6,677 nucleotides of DNA from Candidatus Zhuqueibacterota bacterium (GTDB lineage: Bacteria; Zhuqueibacterota; Zhuqueibacteria; Thermofontimicrobiales; Thiofontviventaceae). How positions within the stretch are numbered: the stretch's first letter is position 1; every line of letters starts with the position of its first letter. Position numbers and translations under genes: made by a program. Positions 1 through 6,587 of this stretch are shown here, in pieces. The notes under the pieces are model-generated. The model saw nothing but the letters and a program-made list of their open reading frames with translations, searched no databases and was not told the origin of the DNA. Location: the NCBI GenBank assembly GCA_014729735.1, contig WJJN01000495.1, forward strand, positions 1-6,677, given 5' to 3'.

Positions 1-12
1 TTCAACGTATCA

Positions 13-171
13 CTAAAAAAGTGTATAAATAAACGGCGCAATCGCAGATCCCTCCGTTAACACGATAATCGCACCCAGTAACACCAGAAAAATAATAATT
101 GGCATGAGCCACCATTTTTTCCGGACTTTCAGAAATTCCCAAAATTCTTTGACGATAGCAATTTTGCCCAT
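13..171 (-). CDS. DUF5989 family small membrane protein (SxtK-like)
   Basis: A 52-residue protein of unknown biochemical function. The N-terminal 20 residues are amphipathic and basic (VKEFWEFLKVRKKWW). One strongly hydrophobic helix follows at about 21-38 (PIIIFLVLLGAIIVL), then a short tail, so the likely topology is N-terminus in the cytoplasm and C-terminus outside. The start is the ATG at 171. It is preceded by GAGGGAG at 186-180, 8 nt away, and this SD overlaps the stop codon of the upstream gene, which suggests translational coupling. The open frame runs further upstream, but that extension (to 273) lies inside the SxtJ gene and lacks hydrophobic or family features. The family is known as a companion of SxtJ and carbamoyltransferases; size and position match SxtK of the saxitoxin cluster. 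A role as accessory subunit of a membrane-bound carbamoylation complex is inference. Confidence 0.82.
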   Translation of the reverse strand: MGKIAIVKEFWEFLKVRKKWWLMPIIIFLVLLGAIIVLTEGSAIAPFIYTLF

Positions 172-184
172 GAATATTTCTCCC

Positions 185-601
185 TCAGAATTGATTTTCG
201 TATTTTGTAGGAACGGTCTCCCCTCGCTCGCGGCGGTTCCAGTAGCTTTGCTGTGATCGAACCCATTTGACATCTAAAAATTGTTTGCCGAATAACTTTG
301 CAATAATTGAAATCGGCGTGACGATCAGGTAAAAAAGCACGCTCAGAATGATGCGGGTCATAATCCAGCCGAGGATGACCGCGATGGTCATCCAGATTTT
401 CTGGAACGGCAGTAGTAATTTCGGAATGATGAACGCCGAGATCAGAAGCAGCGCCGCGGGGATGAGAAAACAAAGATAATTAATCTTTCCCATGATCAAA
501 AGCGTGCTGCCGATCACTCCCAGCACAATGCCGACGGTGATTCCGAATTTTTTCAGTTCTTTCACCGAGCTATCGATATTTGTAATTTCCTGCCACAGCA
601 T
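185..601 (-). CDS. SxtJ family membrane protein
   Basis: A 138-residue integral membrane protein of the SxtJ family, named after an uncharacterised gene of the saxitoxin cluster. The sequence shows a short polar N-terminus, hydrophobic segments at about 20-38, 42-64 and 70-103 (the last long enough for one or two helices), and a polar, Arg-rich cytoplasmic-type tail with the SYWNRRERG stretch at 119-127. I chose the ATG at 601, 4 nt after the carbamoyltransferase stop (606-608). A TTG six codons upstream (619) would give 144 residues and a 14-nt overlap but has no SD; the ATG has only a weak GGATTGA ahead of it and probably depends on coupling. The gene lies between the carbamoyltransferase and the DUF5989 gene on the same strand. 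A role in anchoring the transferase at the membrane or handling its substrate is inferred from context only. Confidence 0.85.
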   Translation of the reverse strand: MLWQEITNIDSSVKELKKFGITVGIVLGVIGSTLLIMGKINYLCFLIPAALLLISAFIIPKLLLPFQKIWMTIAVILGWIMTRIILSVLFYLIVTPISIIAKLFGKQFLDVKWVRSQQSYWNRRERGETVPTKYENQF

Positions 602-605
602 TTTT

Positions 606-2423
606 TCAATCCAGTACAAATTTTTGTTGCCAGTTTATATCCCGATCCAGGGGCTTCTGATTCTTTTTATCCAGCAGATAATTTCCGATGATCAGATAAT
701 CCATATCCGTGCGCATAAAGCAGAGATAGGCATCCTCCGGCGTGCATACAATCGGCTCCCCGCGCACATTGAATGAGGTATTAATAATCACCGGCGAACC
801 GTATTTTTCATCGAATTTTTTGATCAATTCATAATACAGCGGATTTGTATCCCGGTGCACAGTCTGAATACGTGCCGAATAATCCACATGTGTGATTGCA
901 GGCAGCTCGGATCGGACGACTTTCAATTTATCGAGTCCCGACAGATCTTCTTCGGCGCCTGAGTTTTTTTTCTGCCGCTGCTCGTTAATATTCGCAACCA
1001 GCAGCATGTACGGACTGGCGCGGTCGATATCAAAATACTCCGTCACCCGTTCTGCAAGCACCGACGGTGCGAATGGACGAAAGCTCTCGCGAAATTTGAT
1101 CTTCAGGTTCATAGTCTGCTGCATCTTTGACGACCGGGCATCGCCAATGATGGAGCGCGAACCCAGCGCCCGTGGTCCGAACTCCATTCTTCCCTGGAAC
1201 CAGCCGACGACTTTTTCCGTCGCCAGCAAATCGGCAACCACAGTTGGAATTTCATCGTTGTGTAATTCTGTAAATGGAATATCGTTCGATCGAAGATAAT
1301 CCAAAACAACGCCGTTTATGTATTCGGGTCCGAGATAGGAGCCGTGCTGCGCATCCTGCCGGGTATCGGCAACGCGATCGTTGCCGAGATACTGATACCA
1401 TGCGAACAGCGCTGCACCCAGTGCACCACCTGCATCTCCGGCAGCCGGCTGAATCCAGACATCTTTGAAAAGTCCTTGCCGCAGCAATTTTCCGTTCGCC
1501 ACGCAATTGAGTGATACGCCACCAGCCAGGCACAGATAATCCTGCCCGGTTTCCTTTTTGATATGTCGTGCCATCCGCAGAATCACTTCTTCGGTCACGT
1601 CCTGAACCGAGCGTGCCAGGTCCATATCCCGTTGTGTCAATTGTGATTCCGGTTTCCGTGGCGGACCTCCGAACAGTTTGTGAAACCGCCGATTCGTCAT
1701 AGTCAGTCCGGCGCAGTAGTTGAAATATTTCATATTCAGTTCGAACGAGCCATCTTCCTTCAAATCCATCAGCTCGTTTAAAATCACATCCACATATCTG
1801 GGCTCGCCATATGGTGCAAGTCCCATGAGTTTATATTCGCCGGAATTGACTTTGAAACCGGTGTAATATGTGAACGCCGAATACAGCAATCCCAGCGAGT
1901 GCGGGAATTGAATATCGGCGTGTATTTCCACCTCATTATCTTTCCCAATACCATAGCTGGTGGTCGTCCATTCGCCGACGCCGTCCACGGTTAAAAATGC
2001 TGCTTCCTGAAACGGCGACGGGAAAAACGCAGACGCGGCGTGTGATTCATGATGCTCCGGGAAAATTATGGTGCCTTCAAAATTTAGCTCATCCTGGATC
2101 AATTGCTTGATCCATAATTTCTGCTTGATCCACAATGGCATCGCTTTAATGAACGACCGGATTCCCAGCGGCGCGTACTGCAGGTATGTTTCCAGAATGC
2201 GTTCGAATTTCAGAAAAGGCTTGTCATAAAATGCTACATAATCAAGATCTTTGCCAGAAATATTTCTGTAATCCAGACAAAACCGGATCGCATTTTTCGG
2301 AAACGCGTGATCGTGTTTTTTGCGGGTGAAACGCTCCTCCTGCGCAGCGGCGAGAATTTTCCCATCTTCGATCAGACATGCAGCGCTGTCATGGTAATAA
2401 GCAGATATTCCAAGAATGTACAT
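606..2423 (-). CDS. Carbamoyltransferase, NodU/TobZ/SxtI family
   Basis: A 605-residue cytoplasmic enzyme expected to transfer a carbamoyl group from carbamoyl phosphate, via carbamoyl-AMP, to a hydroxyl of a small molecule or sugar. The N-terminal Kae1-like domain shows YYHDSAA (9-15), the metal-site HHESH (124-128; H124 and H128 as ligands), TVDGVGEW (145-152), GGVSLNCVANGK (301-312) and PAAGDAGGALGAA (326-338; D330 a likely ligand). The C-terminal YrdC-like domain shows GRMEFGPRALGSRS (411-424), FRESFRPFAPS (444-454) and INTSFNVRGEPIV (547-559). Length and motifs match NodU, TobZ and SxtI, with no missing key residue. The start is the ATG at 2423, where family similarity begins; 30 upstream in-frame codons are low-complexity intergenic sequence. 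AAGAAG at 2438-2433 is a modest SD. It is the first gene of a trio with SxtJ and DUF5989. The acceptor substrate cannot be read from the sequence. Confidence 0.93.
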   Translation of the reverse strand: MYILGISAYYHDSAACLIEDGKILAAAQEERFTRKKHDHAFPKNAIRFCLDYRNISGKDLDYVAFYDKPFLKFERILETYLQYAPLGIRSFIKAMPLWIKQKLWIKQLIQDELNFEGTIIFPEHHESHAASAFFPSPFQEAAFLTVDGVGEWTTTSYGIGKDNEVEIHADIQFPHSLGLLYSAFTYYTGFKVNSGEYKLMGLAPYGEPRYVDVILNELMDLKEDGSFELNMKYFNYCAGLTMTNRRFHKLFGGPPRKPESQLTQRDMDLARSVQDVTEEVILRMARHIKKETGQDYLCLAGGVSLNCVANGKLLRQGLFKDVWIQPAAGDAGGALGAALFAWYQYLGNDRVADTRQDAQHGSYLGPEYINGVVLDYLRSNDIPFTELHNDEIPTVVADLLATEKVVGWFQGRMEFGPRALGSRSIIGDARSSKMQQTMNLKIKFRESFRPFAPSVLAERVTEYFDIDRASPYMLLVANINEQRQKKNSGAEEDLSGLDKLKVVRSELPAITHVDYSARIQTVHRDTNPLYYELIKKFDEKYGSPVIINTSFNVRGEPIVCTPEDAYLCFMRTDMDYLIIGNYLLDKKNQKPLDRDINWQQKFVLD

Positions 2424-2454
2424 ATATGTTTTCTTCTTAATTACCCTTGTAAAG

Positions 2455-2483
2455 ATTTTGACATAAATTATCAATATTTTCAA
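2455..2483 (-). promoter_or_regulatory. Candidate sigma70 promoter of the carbamoyltransferase operon
   Basis: On the minus strand TTGAAA (2483-2478) and CAAAAT (2460-2455) are separated by 17 bp. The -35 matches 5 of 6 consensus positions and the -10 matches 4 of 6. Transcription would begin near 2448, leaving a leader of about 25 nt before the ATG at 2423. The spacer is very AT-rich, so chance matches are easy; this is the best candidate seen, not a firm call. Confidence 0.4.
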
Positions 2484-2506
2484 AGAAAAGCAAGAAGAAA
2501 AAATAC

Positions 2507-2535
2507 TTGACAATTATCTTTAATTTTTGTATACT
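2507..2535 (+). promoter_or_regulatory. Sigma70-type promoter of the GH13 gene
   Basis: A perfect -35 TTGACA (2507-2512), a 17-bp spacer and a -10 TATACT (2530-2535, 5 of 6) form a near-consensus promoter in the divergent spacer. Transcription would begin near 2542, giving a leader of about 96 nt before the ATG at 2638. A palindromic operator candidate begins about 8 bp into the transcript, as expected for a strong promoter held down by a repressor. Confidence 0.75.
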
Positions 2536-2549
2536 AATTCGTATTTGCT

Positions 2550-2563
2550 TGGAAGTGCTTCCA
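2550..2563 (+). promoter_or_regulatory. Putative LacI-family operator
   Basis: TGGAAGTGCTTCCA is an inverted repeat with perfect 6-bp arms around a central TG, at roughly +8 to +22 of the predicted GH13 transcript. It resembles known LacI-family operators such as the CebR/CelR site TGGGAGCGCTCCCA of actinobacteria. A LacI-family gene lies just after the GH13 gene. I infer that this regulator binds here and blocks initiation or early elongation. The arms could also form a small RNA hairpin with a 4-nt loop, but placement favours a DNA operator. Confidence 0.62.
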
Positions 2564-2637
2564 GAGAATTACCATATTCTGTTATTTTATCAAATGCTTA
2601 TCACCACCATTTTCATCTAAAAAAATTAGGTTTTAAA

Positions 2638-4476
2638 ATGTCTAAAAAAATTCGTTTCTTCGTTGCAATTCCTGTTTTGATCATTCTCGTTTTATTCCAA
2701 TTTCAACAATCATTTTGCCATGAACCGCCGGAATGGGCAAAGAAAGTCGTGTGGTATCAAATCTTTCCGGAGCGATTTCGGAATGGCGATCCTGACAACG
2801 ATCCGCAATTACAGGATATGATGGGTACATGGCCTTTTAACGACACTTCCGAATTTCAGATTGTTCCCTGGACAGCGGACTGGTACAAACTGCAGCCATG
2901 GGAAAAGGCGAATAAAAAGGGATTTTACTACAATGCACAGCGCCGACGATTCGGCGGCGATTTGCAGGGTATTTTAAACAGGCTCGATTATTTACAGGAA
3001 TTGGGCATTAATGCGATTTATTTCAATCCGCTATTTGAATCACCGTCGCTACATAAATACGATGCCACTCTTCATCATCATATCGACGATAACTTCGGTC
3101 CCGATCCGGAGGGCGACAAGAAGATCATGCGATCCGAAATTCCCGATGATCCATCCACATGGAAATGGACAGCCGCAGACAGCCTTTTTTTGAAGCTGAT
3201 CGATGAATGCCACAGCCGCAACATCCGCGTGATTATCGATGGTGTGTTCAATCATGTCGGTTACAATTTTTTCGCATTCGAAGATTTACGAGAGAATCAG
3301 CGCGATTCGAAATATGCGGAATGGTTTACAGTAAAAAAATGGGATAATCCTGAAACCGAAAAAGATGAGTTCGAATACGAAAGCTGGGCAAATGTCAAAA
3401 GCATGCCCGAAATCCGTGAGGATGAAGAGAACGGATTTGTGGACGATGCCTGGGATTATTTCAAAGCCGTGATCCTGCGCTGGATGGATCCCAATGGTGA
3501 CGGCAATCCCGAAGACGGTATCGACGGCTGGCGGCTGGATGTGGCAGAGAAAGTGACTGAAGCTTCCTGGCGCAAATTTCGGACATTCACACGCTCCGTT
3601 AATCCCGAATCCTATCTCGTCGGCGAAGTGTGGTGGGAAGACTGGCCGGATAAAATGTTCAATGCCGCGCCGTGGCTCCAGGGCGATATGTTCGATGCAG
3701 TGATGAATTACCGTTTCGCTGCGGCAGTAACCAAATTTTTTATCAATCAAGAAAAGAAAATCAGCGCGTCCGAATTTGATGCCGAATTAGCCACCGTGCG
3801 AGAGGATTATCCACAGGACGTTAATTACGTGCTGCAAAATTTGATGGACAGCCACGACACGGATCGGCTGGCATCGATGATCATGAATCCGGATCGCATT
3901 TACGGACATCAGAACCGGGTCGAAGCAAACCGTGATTATGATGTCACCAAACCATCTGCCGAGCATCGCAAAATTCAAAAATTGATCCTGCTGTTCCAGA
4001 TGACCTACATCGGTGCACCGATGATCTTTTACGGCGACGAGGTCGGCATGTGGGGCGCAAGCGATCCTGACGAGCGCAAGCCGATGTTATGGGCTGATTT
4101 GACTTACGAGGATGAAACAAGCCATCCCTTTGGTAAAGATCGTGAACCGGATAAAAATATCGTGGATCAAAAATTATTCGATTATTATAAAAAATTGATA
4201 CACATCCGGCGTGAATCCAAAGCGCTGCAGCTTGGAACTTATAAAACACTGACAACAGAAGATGAAAGATCGCTTTTCATTTTCAAAAGAAATTTTGAAA
4301 ATGAAACTGTGGTTACGTTGATCAATAATTCGGATTCGCCTCAGTATGTTGACATCGACCTGGGTGCCGGTGACTGGAAAGATGTATTAACCGGGCAGCC
4401 TGTCAGCACGTACAACGGGGAGTTTTCAGATACGATTCCACCGAAATATGGTATGGTTCTGGTTCATAACGAGTAA
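2638..4476 (+). CDS. Secreted GH13 alpha-amylase family enzyme (neopullulanase/cyclomaltodextrinase-like)
   Basis: A 612-residue exported glycoside hydrolase expected to cleave alpha-1,4 (perhaps alpha-1,6) bonds in starch-type glucans or maltooligosaccharides. Residues 1-27 form a Sec signal peptide (KK, then a long Val/Ile/Leu core) with likely cleavage after SFC; no good lipobox. The catalytic barrel begins at VVWYQIFPERF. Visible GH13 regions are DGVFNH (201-206), SMPEI (255-259, equivalent of MPxLN), GWRLDVAEK with nucleophile D301, GEVWW with acid/base E330, and MDSHDTDR with stabiliser D407. A beta-sandwich domain fills about 535-612. The usual N-terminal CBM34 domain of cytoplasmic neopullulanases is absent. 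The ATG at 2638 is chosen because the signal peptide starts there; the open frame from a TTG at 2527 crosses the promoter. The SD (TTAGG) is weak. Exact substrate preference is not decidable by eye. Confidence 0.92.
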   Translation: MSKKIRFFVAIPVLIILVLFQFQQSFCHEPPEWAKKVVWYQIFPERFRNGDPDNDPQLQDMMGTWPFNDTSEFQIVPWTADWYKLQPWEKANKKGFYYNAQRRRFGGDLQGILNRLDYLQELGINAIYFNPLFESPSLHKYDATLHHHIDDNFGPDPEGDKKIMRSEIPDDPSTWKWTAADSLFLKLIDECHSRNIRVIIDGVFNHVGYNFFAFEDLRENQRDSKYAEWFTVKKWDNPETEKDEFEYESWANVKSMPEIREDEENGFVDDAWDYFKAVILRWMDPNGDGNPEDGIDGWRLDVAEKVTEASWRKFRTFTRSVNPESYLVGEVWWEDWPDKMFNAAPWLQGDMFDAVMNYRFAAAVTKFFINQEKKISASEFDAELATVREDYPQDVNYVLQNLMDSHDTDRLASMIMNPDRIYGHQNRVEANRDYDVTKPSAEHRKIQKLILLFQMTYIGAPMIFYGDEVGMWGASDPDERKPMLWADLTYEDETSHPFGKDREPDKNIVDQKLFDYYKKLIHIRRESKALQLGTYKTLTTEDERSLFIFKRNFENETVVTLINNSDSPQYVDIDLGAGDWKDVLTGQPVSTYNGEFSDTIPPKYGMVLVHNE

Positions 4477-4527
4477 CACGGGAAGGCTTAAAATAGCATT
4501 GAAAAGTCGATTATTTGGGAGGATTTA

Positions 4528-5565
4528 ATGGCAGTCACAATTTATGATGTTGCAAAAAAGGCGAAGGTCGGTATTGGTACGGTGTCCCGAGTTATTAACA
4601 ACAGTCCGCATATTTCTCCCAAAACCAAAGACAAAGTTTTGAAAGTCATCAAGGAACTGAAGTACCAACCCCATGCGATGGCACAGGGGCTGGCGAGCAA
4701 ACGCTCGAATTCAATTGCCTGTATTGTTCCGGATTTTACGAGCTATTTTTTTGTCGAGCTGCTGCGGGGAATTCAGCAGGAGATTAGCAAGCACGGATAT
4801 GACCTGATCCTGTACTGTGTGGATGAGCTTGATAAAAAAGAAGTGTTCCTCCGCCGCGCGTTGCGCGAGAAAAAGGTAGACGGAGTGCTATTGCTTTCCA
4901 TGCCCATCGAGGAACGGGATATCGAGCGCTTTCATCAATCCAGACTACCGCTGGTGCTGGTAGACAGCTTTCATCCCAAAGTCGATTCGATTACCGTGGA
5001 AAATGAGCAAGGCGCATATATCGGAACGAACCATCTGATCGAGATCGGACACGAGAAGGTGGCGATCATCACCGGAGAGTACAACAGCTTTCCGGTGAAG
5101 GAAAGAATCAACGGCTATAAAAGAGCCCTGCAGAATCATAACATTCCGTTCAATGAAAAATATTTGATTACTGCCGATTCGTTCAACAATTCAGAGCTGC
5201 TTCTGGATCACGGCTTCAATAAAATGGCAGGATACATTTCCATGCAAAAGTTGCTGGATCTGGGCAATGAACGTCCCACTGCCACGTTCATTGCCAGCGA
5301 TATACAGGCGATTGGCGCACTGCGGGCAATTTCCGAAAAAGGACTGACGATTCCCGAAGATATGGCAATTGTTGGTTTCGATGATATCGAATTGGCGGAA
5401 TGGGTCGAGCTGACCACGATGTCACAGCCCAAAAGCGAGATCGGCAGAATTGCGGTGGATCAGATTATCAACAAAATTTCCGGAAATAATCCGTCGTTAC
5501 TTCACAAGTCATTTTTACCAGAGCTTATCATCAGAAAAAGCTCTGGGACTACACTTAGAAGTTGA
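4528..5565 (+). CDS. LacI family transcriptional regulator
   Basis: A 345-residue DNA-binding repressor or regulator. The N-terminal helix-turn-helix spans about 4-25, with DVAKKAKVG followed by the recognition helix GTVSRVIN (17-24). A hinge helix with AQGLASKRS (52-60) has Leu55 at the position of the minor-groove leucine of E. coli LacI. A periplasmic-binding-protein-like effector domain fills about 61-340, with IVGFDDIELAEW and LTTMSQPKSEIGR near the end and the usual PELIIRKSSG finish. Length is typical. The ATG at 4528 has a strong SD, GGGAGG (4517-4522). It starts 51 nt after the GH13 gene with no terminator or convincing promoter between them, so co-transcription is likely. I infer control of the GH13 promoter through the palindrome at 2550-2563, with a malto-oligosaccharide or similar glucan fragment as effector; the effector is not shown by the sequence. 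Confidence 0.93.
   Translation: MAVTIYDVAKKAKVGIGTVSRVINNSPHISPKTKDKVLKVIKELKYQPHAMAQGLASKRSNSIACIVPDFTSYFFVELLRGIQQEISKHGYDLILYCVDELDKKEVFLRRALREKKVDGVLLLSMPIEERDIERFHQSRLPLVLVDSFHPKVDSITVENEQGAYIGTNHLIEIGHEKVAIITGEYNSFPVKERINGYKRALQNHNIPFNEKYLITADSFNNSELLLDHGFNKMAGYISMQKLLDLGNERPTATFIASDIQAIGALRAISEKGLTIPEDMAIVGFDDIELAEWVELTTMSQPKSEIGRIAVDQIINKISGNNPSLLHKSFLPELIIRKSSGTTLRS
5518..5546 (+). repeat. Inverted repeat at the 3' end of the LacI-family gene
   Basis: Perfect 9-bp arms CCAGAGCTT (5518-5526) and AAGCTCTGG (5538-5546) flank an 11-nt loop, inside the last codons of the regulator gene. No T-run follows directly, so it is not a standard intrinsic terminator. It could protect the 3' end of the GH13-lacI mRNA, or arise by chance from the conserved PELIIRKSSG codons. 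Confidence 0.45.
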
Positions 5566-5594
5566 AATCTCTCTCCAAATTTTTCAAATTATGC

Positions 5595-5623
5595 TTGGAA
5601 TCCCTTTCTTTTATTTGTATAAT
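5595..5623 (+). promoter_or_regulatory. Sigma70-type promoter of proC
   Basis: TTGGAA (5595-5600) and a perfect TATAAT (5618-5623) are separated by exactly 17 bp, in the 191-bp spacer after the regulator gene. Transcription would begin near 5630, giving a leader of about 127 nt before the TTG start of proC. This separates proC from the GH13-lacI operon, although readthrough cannot be excluded because no clear terminator is seen. Confidence 0.65.
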
Positions 5624-5662
5624 ATTTTTATATTTAGTGATTAATTGACTATCCATGACACT

Positions 5663-5695
5663 AAATTTCCGGAGTTTTCAAAACGTCGGAAATTT
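5663..5695 (+). repeat. Nested 33-bp palindrome in the proC leader
   Basis: Outer arms AAATTTCCG (5663-5671) and CGGAAATTT (5687-5695) are perfect. Inside them GTTTT (5674-5678) and AAAAC (5680-5684) form a second palindrome with the same centre, C5679. Only the two pairs between inner and outer arms break the symmetry (one G-T, one A-G). In DNA this is a dyad of operator type; in RNA the outer arms give a 9-bp stem. No T-run follows on either strand, so it is not an ordinary terminator. Function unknown. Confidence 0.6.
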
Positions 5696-5756
5696 GGGAC
5701 CTGCAATGAATTGAAGTTTTTGTAATCCTGTCATTTTTGAATGAAAGGAATATATT

Positions 5757-6587
5757 TTGACAAACGCAACAAAACATCTGGCAATCCTTGGAGCCGGCAA
5801 TATCGGCACATCCATTGCCAATGGACTGATTCAATCCGAAAAATTTCAACCGCAGCAGATTACTTTGACGCGGCGCCGGGTGCATCTGCTCGAATCGTTC
5901 AGAGAACACGGATTTCAGATCACAAAAGATAATGGCGATGCCGTACAAAATTCGGATATCATTCTTCTTGCTGTGGAGCCGCAGCAGTTCGATGGATTAG
6001 TGAACGAAATCAAGCCGTACCTGGATGCCGGGCGGCATATCGTTATTTCAGTTGTTTCCGGGGTCAAAATCAAGCAGATCCTGAAGCAGATCGGGGAGCA
6101 CTTTCCTGTGGTACGGGCAATGCCCAATACAGCGATTGCCATCCGTGAATCCATGACCGCGCTGGCAGCGAGTAATGGAGATGATTCGATGATTCAGGCG
6201 GCGCAGGAAATTTTTGATACAGTGGGAAAAACCATAGTCATCAATGAAGAAGAGATGATCGGGGCAACAGCACTTGGCGCGTGCGGTATTGCATTCTTTC
6301 TGCGCGCGATCAGGGCAGCCTCGCAGGGCGGTATCGAAATTGGTTTCCACTCAAAAGATGCCCTGCTGATCGCGGCGCAGACAGCAAAAGGCGCTGCCTC
6401 ATTGCTATTGAATATGGAGAAGCATCCGGAGGATGAAATCGACAAAGTAACCACACCGCGCGGATGCACGATTTTCGGATTGAATCAAATGGAGCACGGC
6501 GGATTCAGCTCTGCTATGATCAAAGGCATTATTGCGTCGGCTGAAAAAGCGTCGAAATTGTATTCGGGAGCGGATGAATCAGATTAA
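5757..6587 (+). CDS. proC: Pyrroline-5-carboxylate reductase
   Basis: A 276-residue cytoplasmic enzyme that catalyses the last step of proline synthesis, reduction of 1-pyrroline-5-carboxylate to L-proline with NAD(P)H. The Rossmann motif LGAGNIG is at 11-17. TRRR (38-41) after the second strand may bind the NADPH 2'-phosphate. AMPNTAIAIRESMTAL (121-136) is the family substrate loop. The helical dimer domain carries ATALGACGIAFF (170-181) in place of the common ATALSGSGPAY. The C-terminal signature reads PRGCTIFGLNQMEHGGFSS (234-252) in place of SPGGTT, keeping the threonine (T238). I remember these variants from Bacteroidota-type ProC, so they look lineage-specific rather than damaged. The start is TTG at 5757, 8 nt after the SD AAAGGA (5744-5749); no in-frame ATG lies nearby. 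It has its own predicted promoter and probably begins an operon. Confidence 0.93.
   Translation: MTNATKHLAILGAGNIGTSIANGLIQSEKFQPQQITLTRRRVHLLESFREHGFQITKDNGDAVQNSDIILLAVEPQQFDGLVNEIKPYLDAGRHIVISVVSGVKIKQILKQIGEHFPVVRAMPNTAIAIRESMTALAASNGDDSMIQAAQEIFDTVGKTIVINEEEMIGATALGACGIAFFLRAIRAASQGGIEIGFHSKDALLIAAQTAKGAASLLLNMEKHPEDEIDKVTTPRGCTIFGLNQMEHGGFSSAMIKGIIASAEKASKLYSGADESD

Larger units (their letters stand above)
2424..2637. other. Divergent intergenic region
   Basis: This AT-rich spacer of 214 bp separates the minus-strand carbamoyltransferase operon from the plus-strand GH13 operon. It holds two back-to-back promoters with -35 boxes only 23 bp apart and one LacI-type operator on the GH13 side. 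The remaining leader (2564-2637) shows no convincing riboswitch or terminator. Confidence 0.8.

Noticed and set aside
2458..2463. A second TTGACA on the plus strand
   Set aside because: No acceptable -10 box 16-18 bp downstream.
2424..2513. 30-codon N-terminal extension of the carbamoyltransferase frame
   Set aside because: Family similarity starts at the ATG at 2423; the extension is AT-rich spacer sequence and overlaps the candidate minus-strand promoter.
2594..2620. Eight-codon leader peptide (MLITTIFI) in the GH13 leader
   Set aside because: No SD, no regulatory codon run suited to the pathway, and no attenuator hairpins; likely chance.
2527..2637. In-frame extension of the GH13 gene from a TTG
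   Set aside because: It begins inside the promoter spacer and would bury the signal peptide behind 37 unrelated residues.
3286..3750. Long antisense open frame of 154 codons within the GH13 gene
   Set aside because: It mirrors the coding bias of the GH13 gene, has no SD or recognisable domain, and lies opposite the catalytic core.
5593..5600. GCTTGGAA shared between the proC promoter region and the left half of the operator at 2547-2554
   Set aside because: The right half (CTTCCA) is missing at proC, so it is not a second regulator site on present evidence.
5474..5673. AAATTTCCGGA occurs twice (5474-5484 and 5663-5673), once as part of the 12-bp palindrome ATTTCCGGAAAT inside the regulator gene
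   Set aside because: An 11-base repeat and a 12-bp palindrome are both expected by chance in a window of this size.
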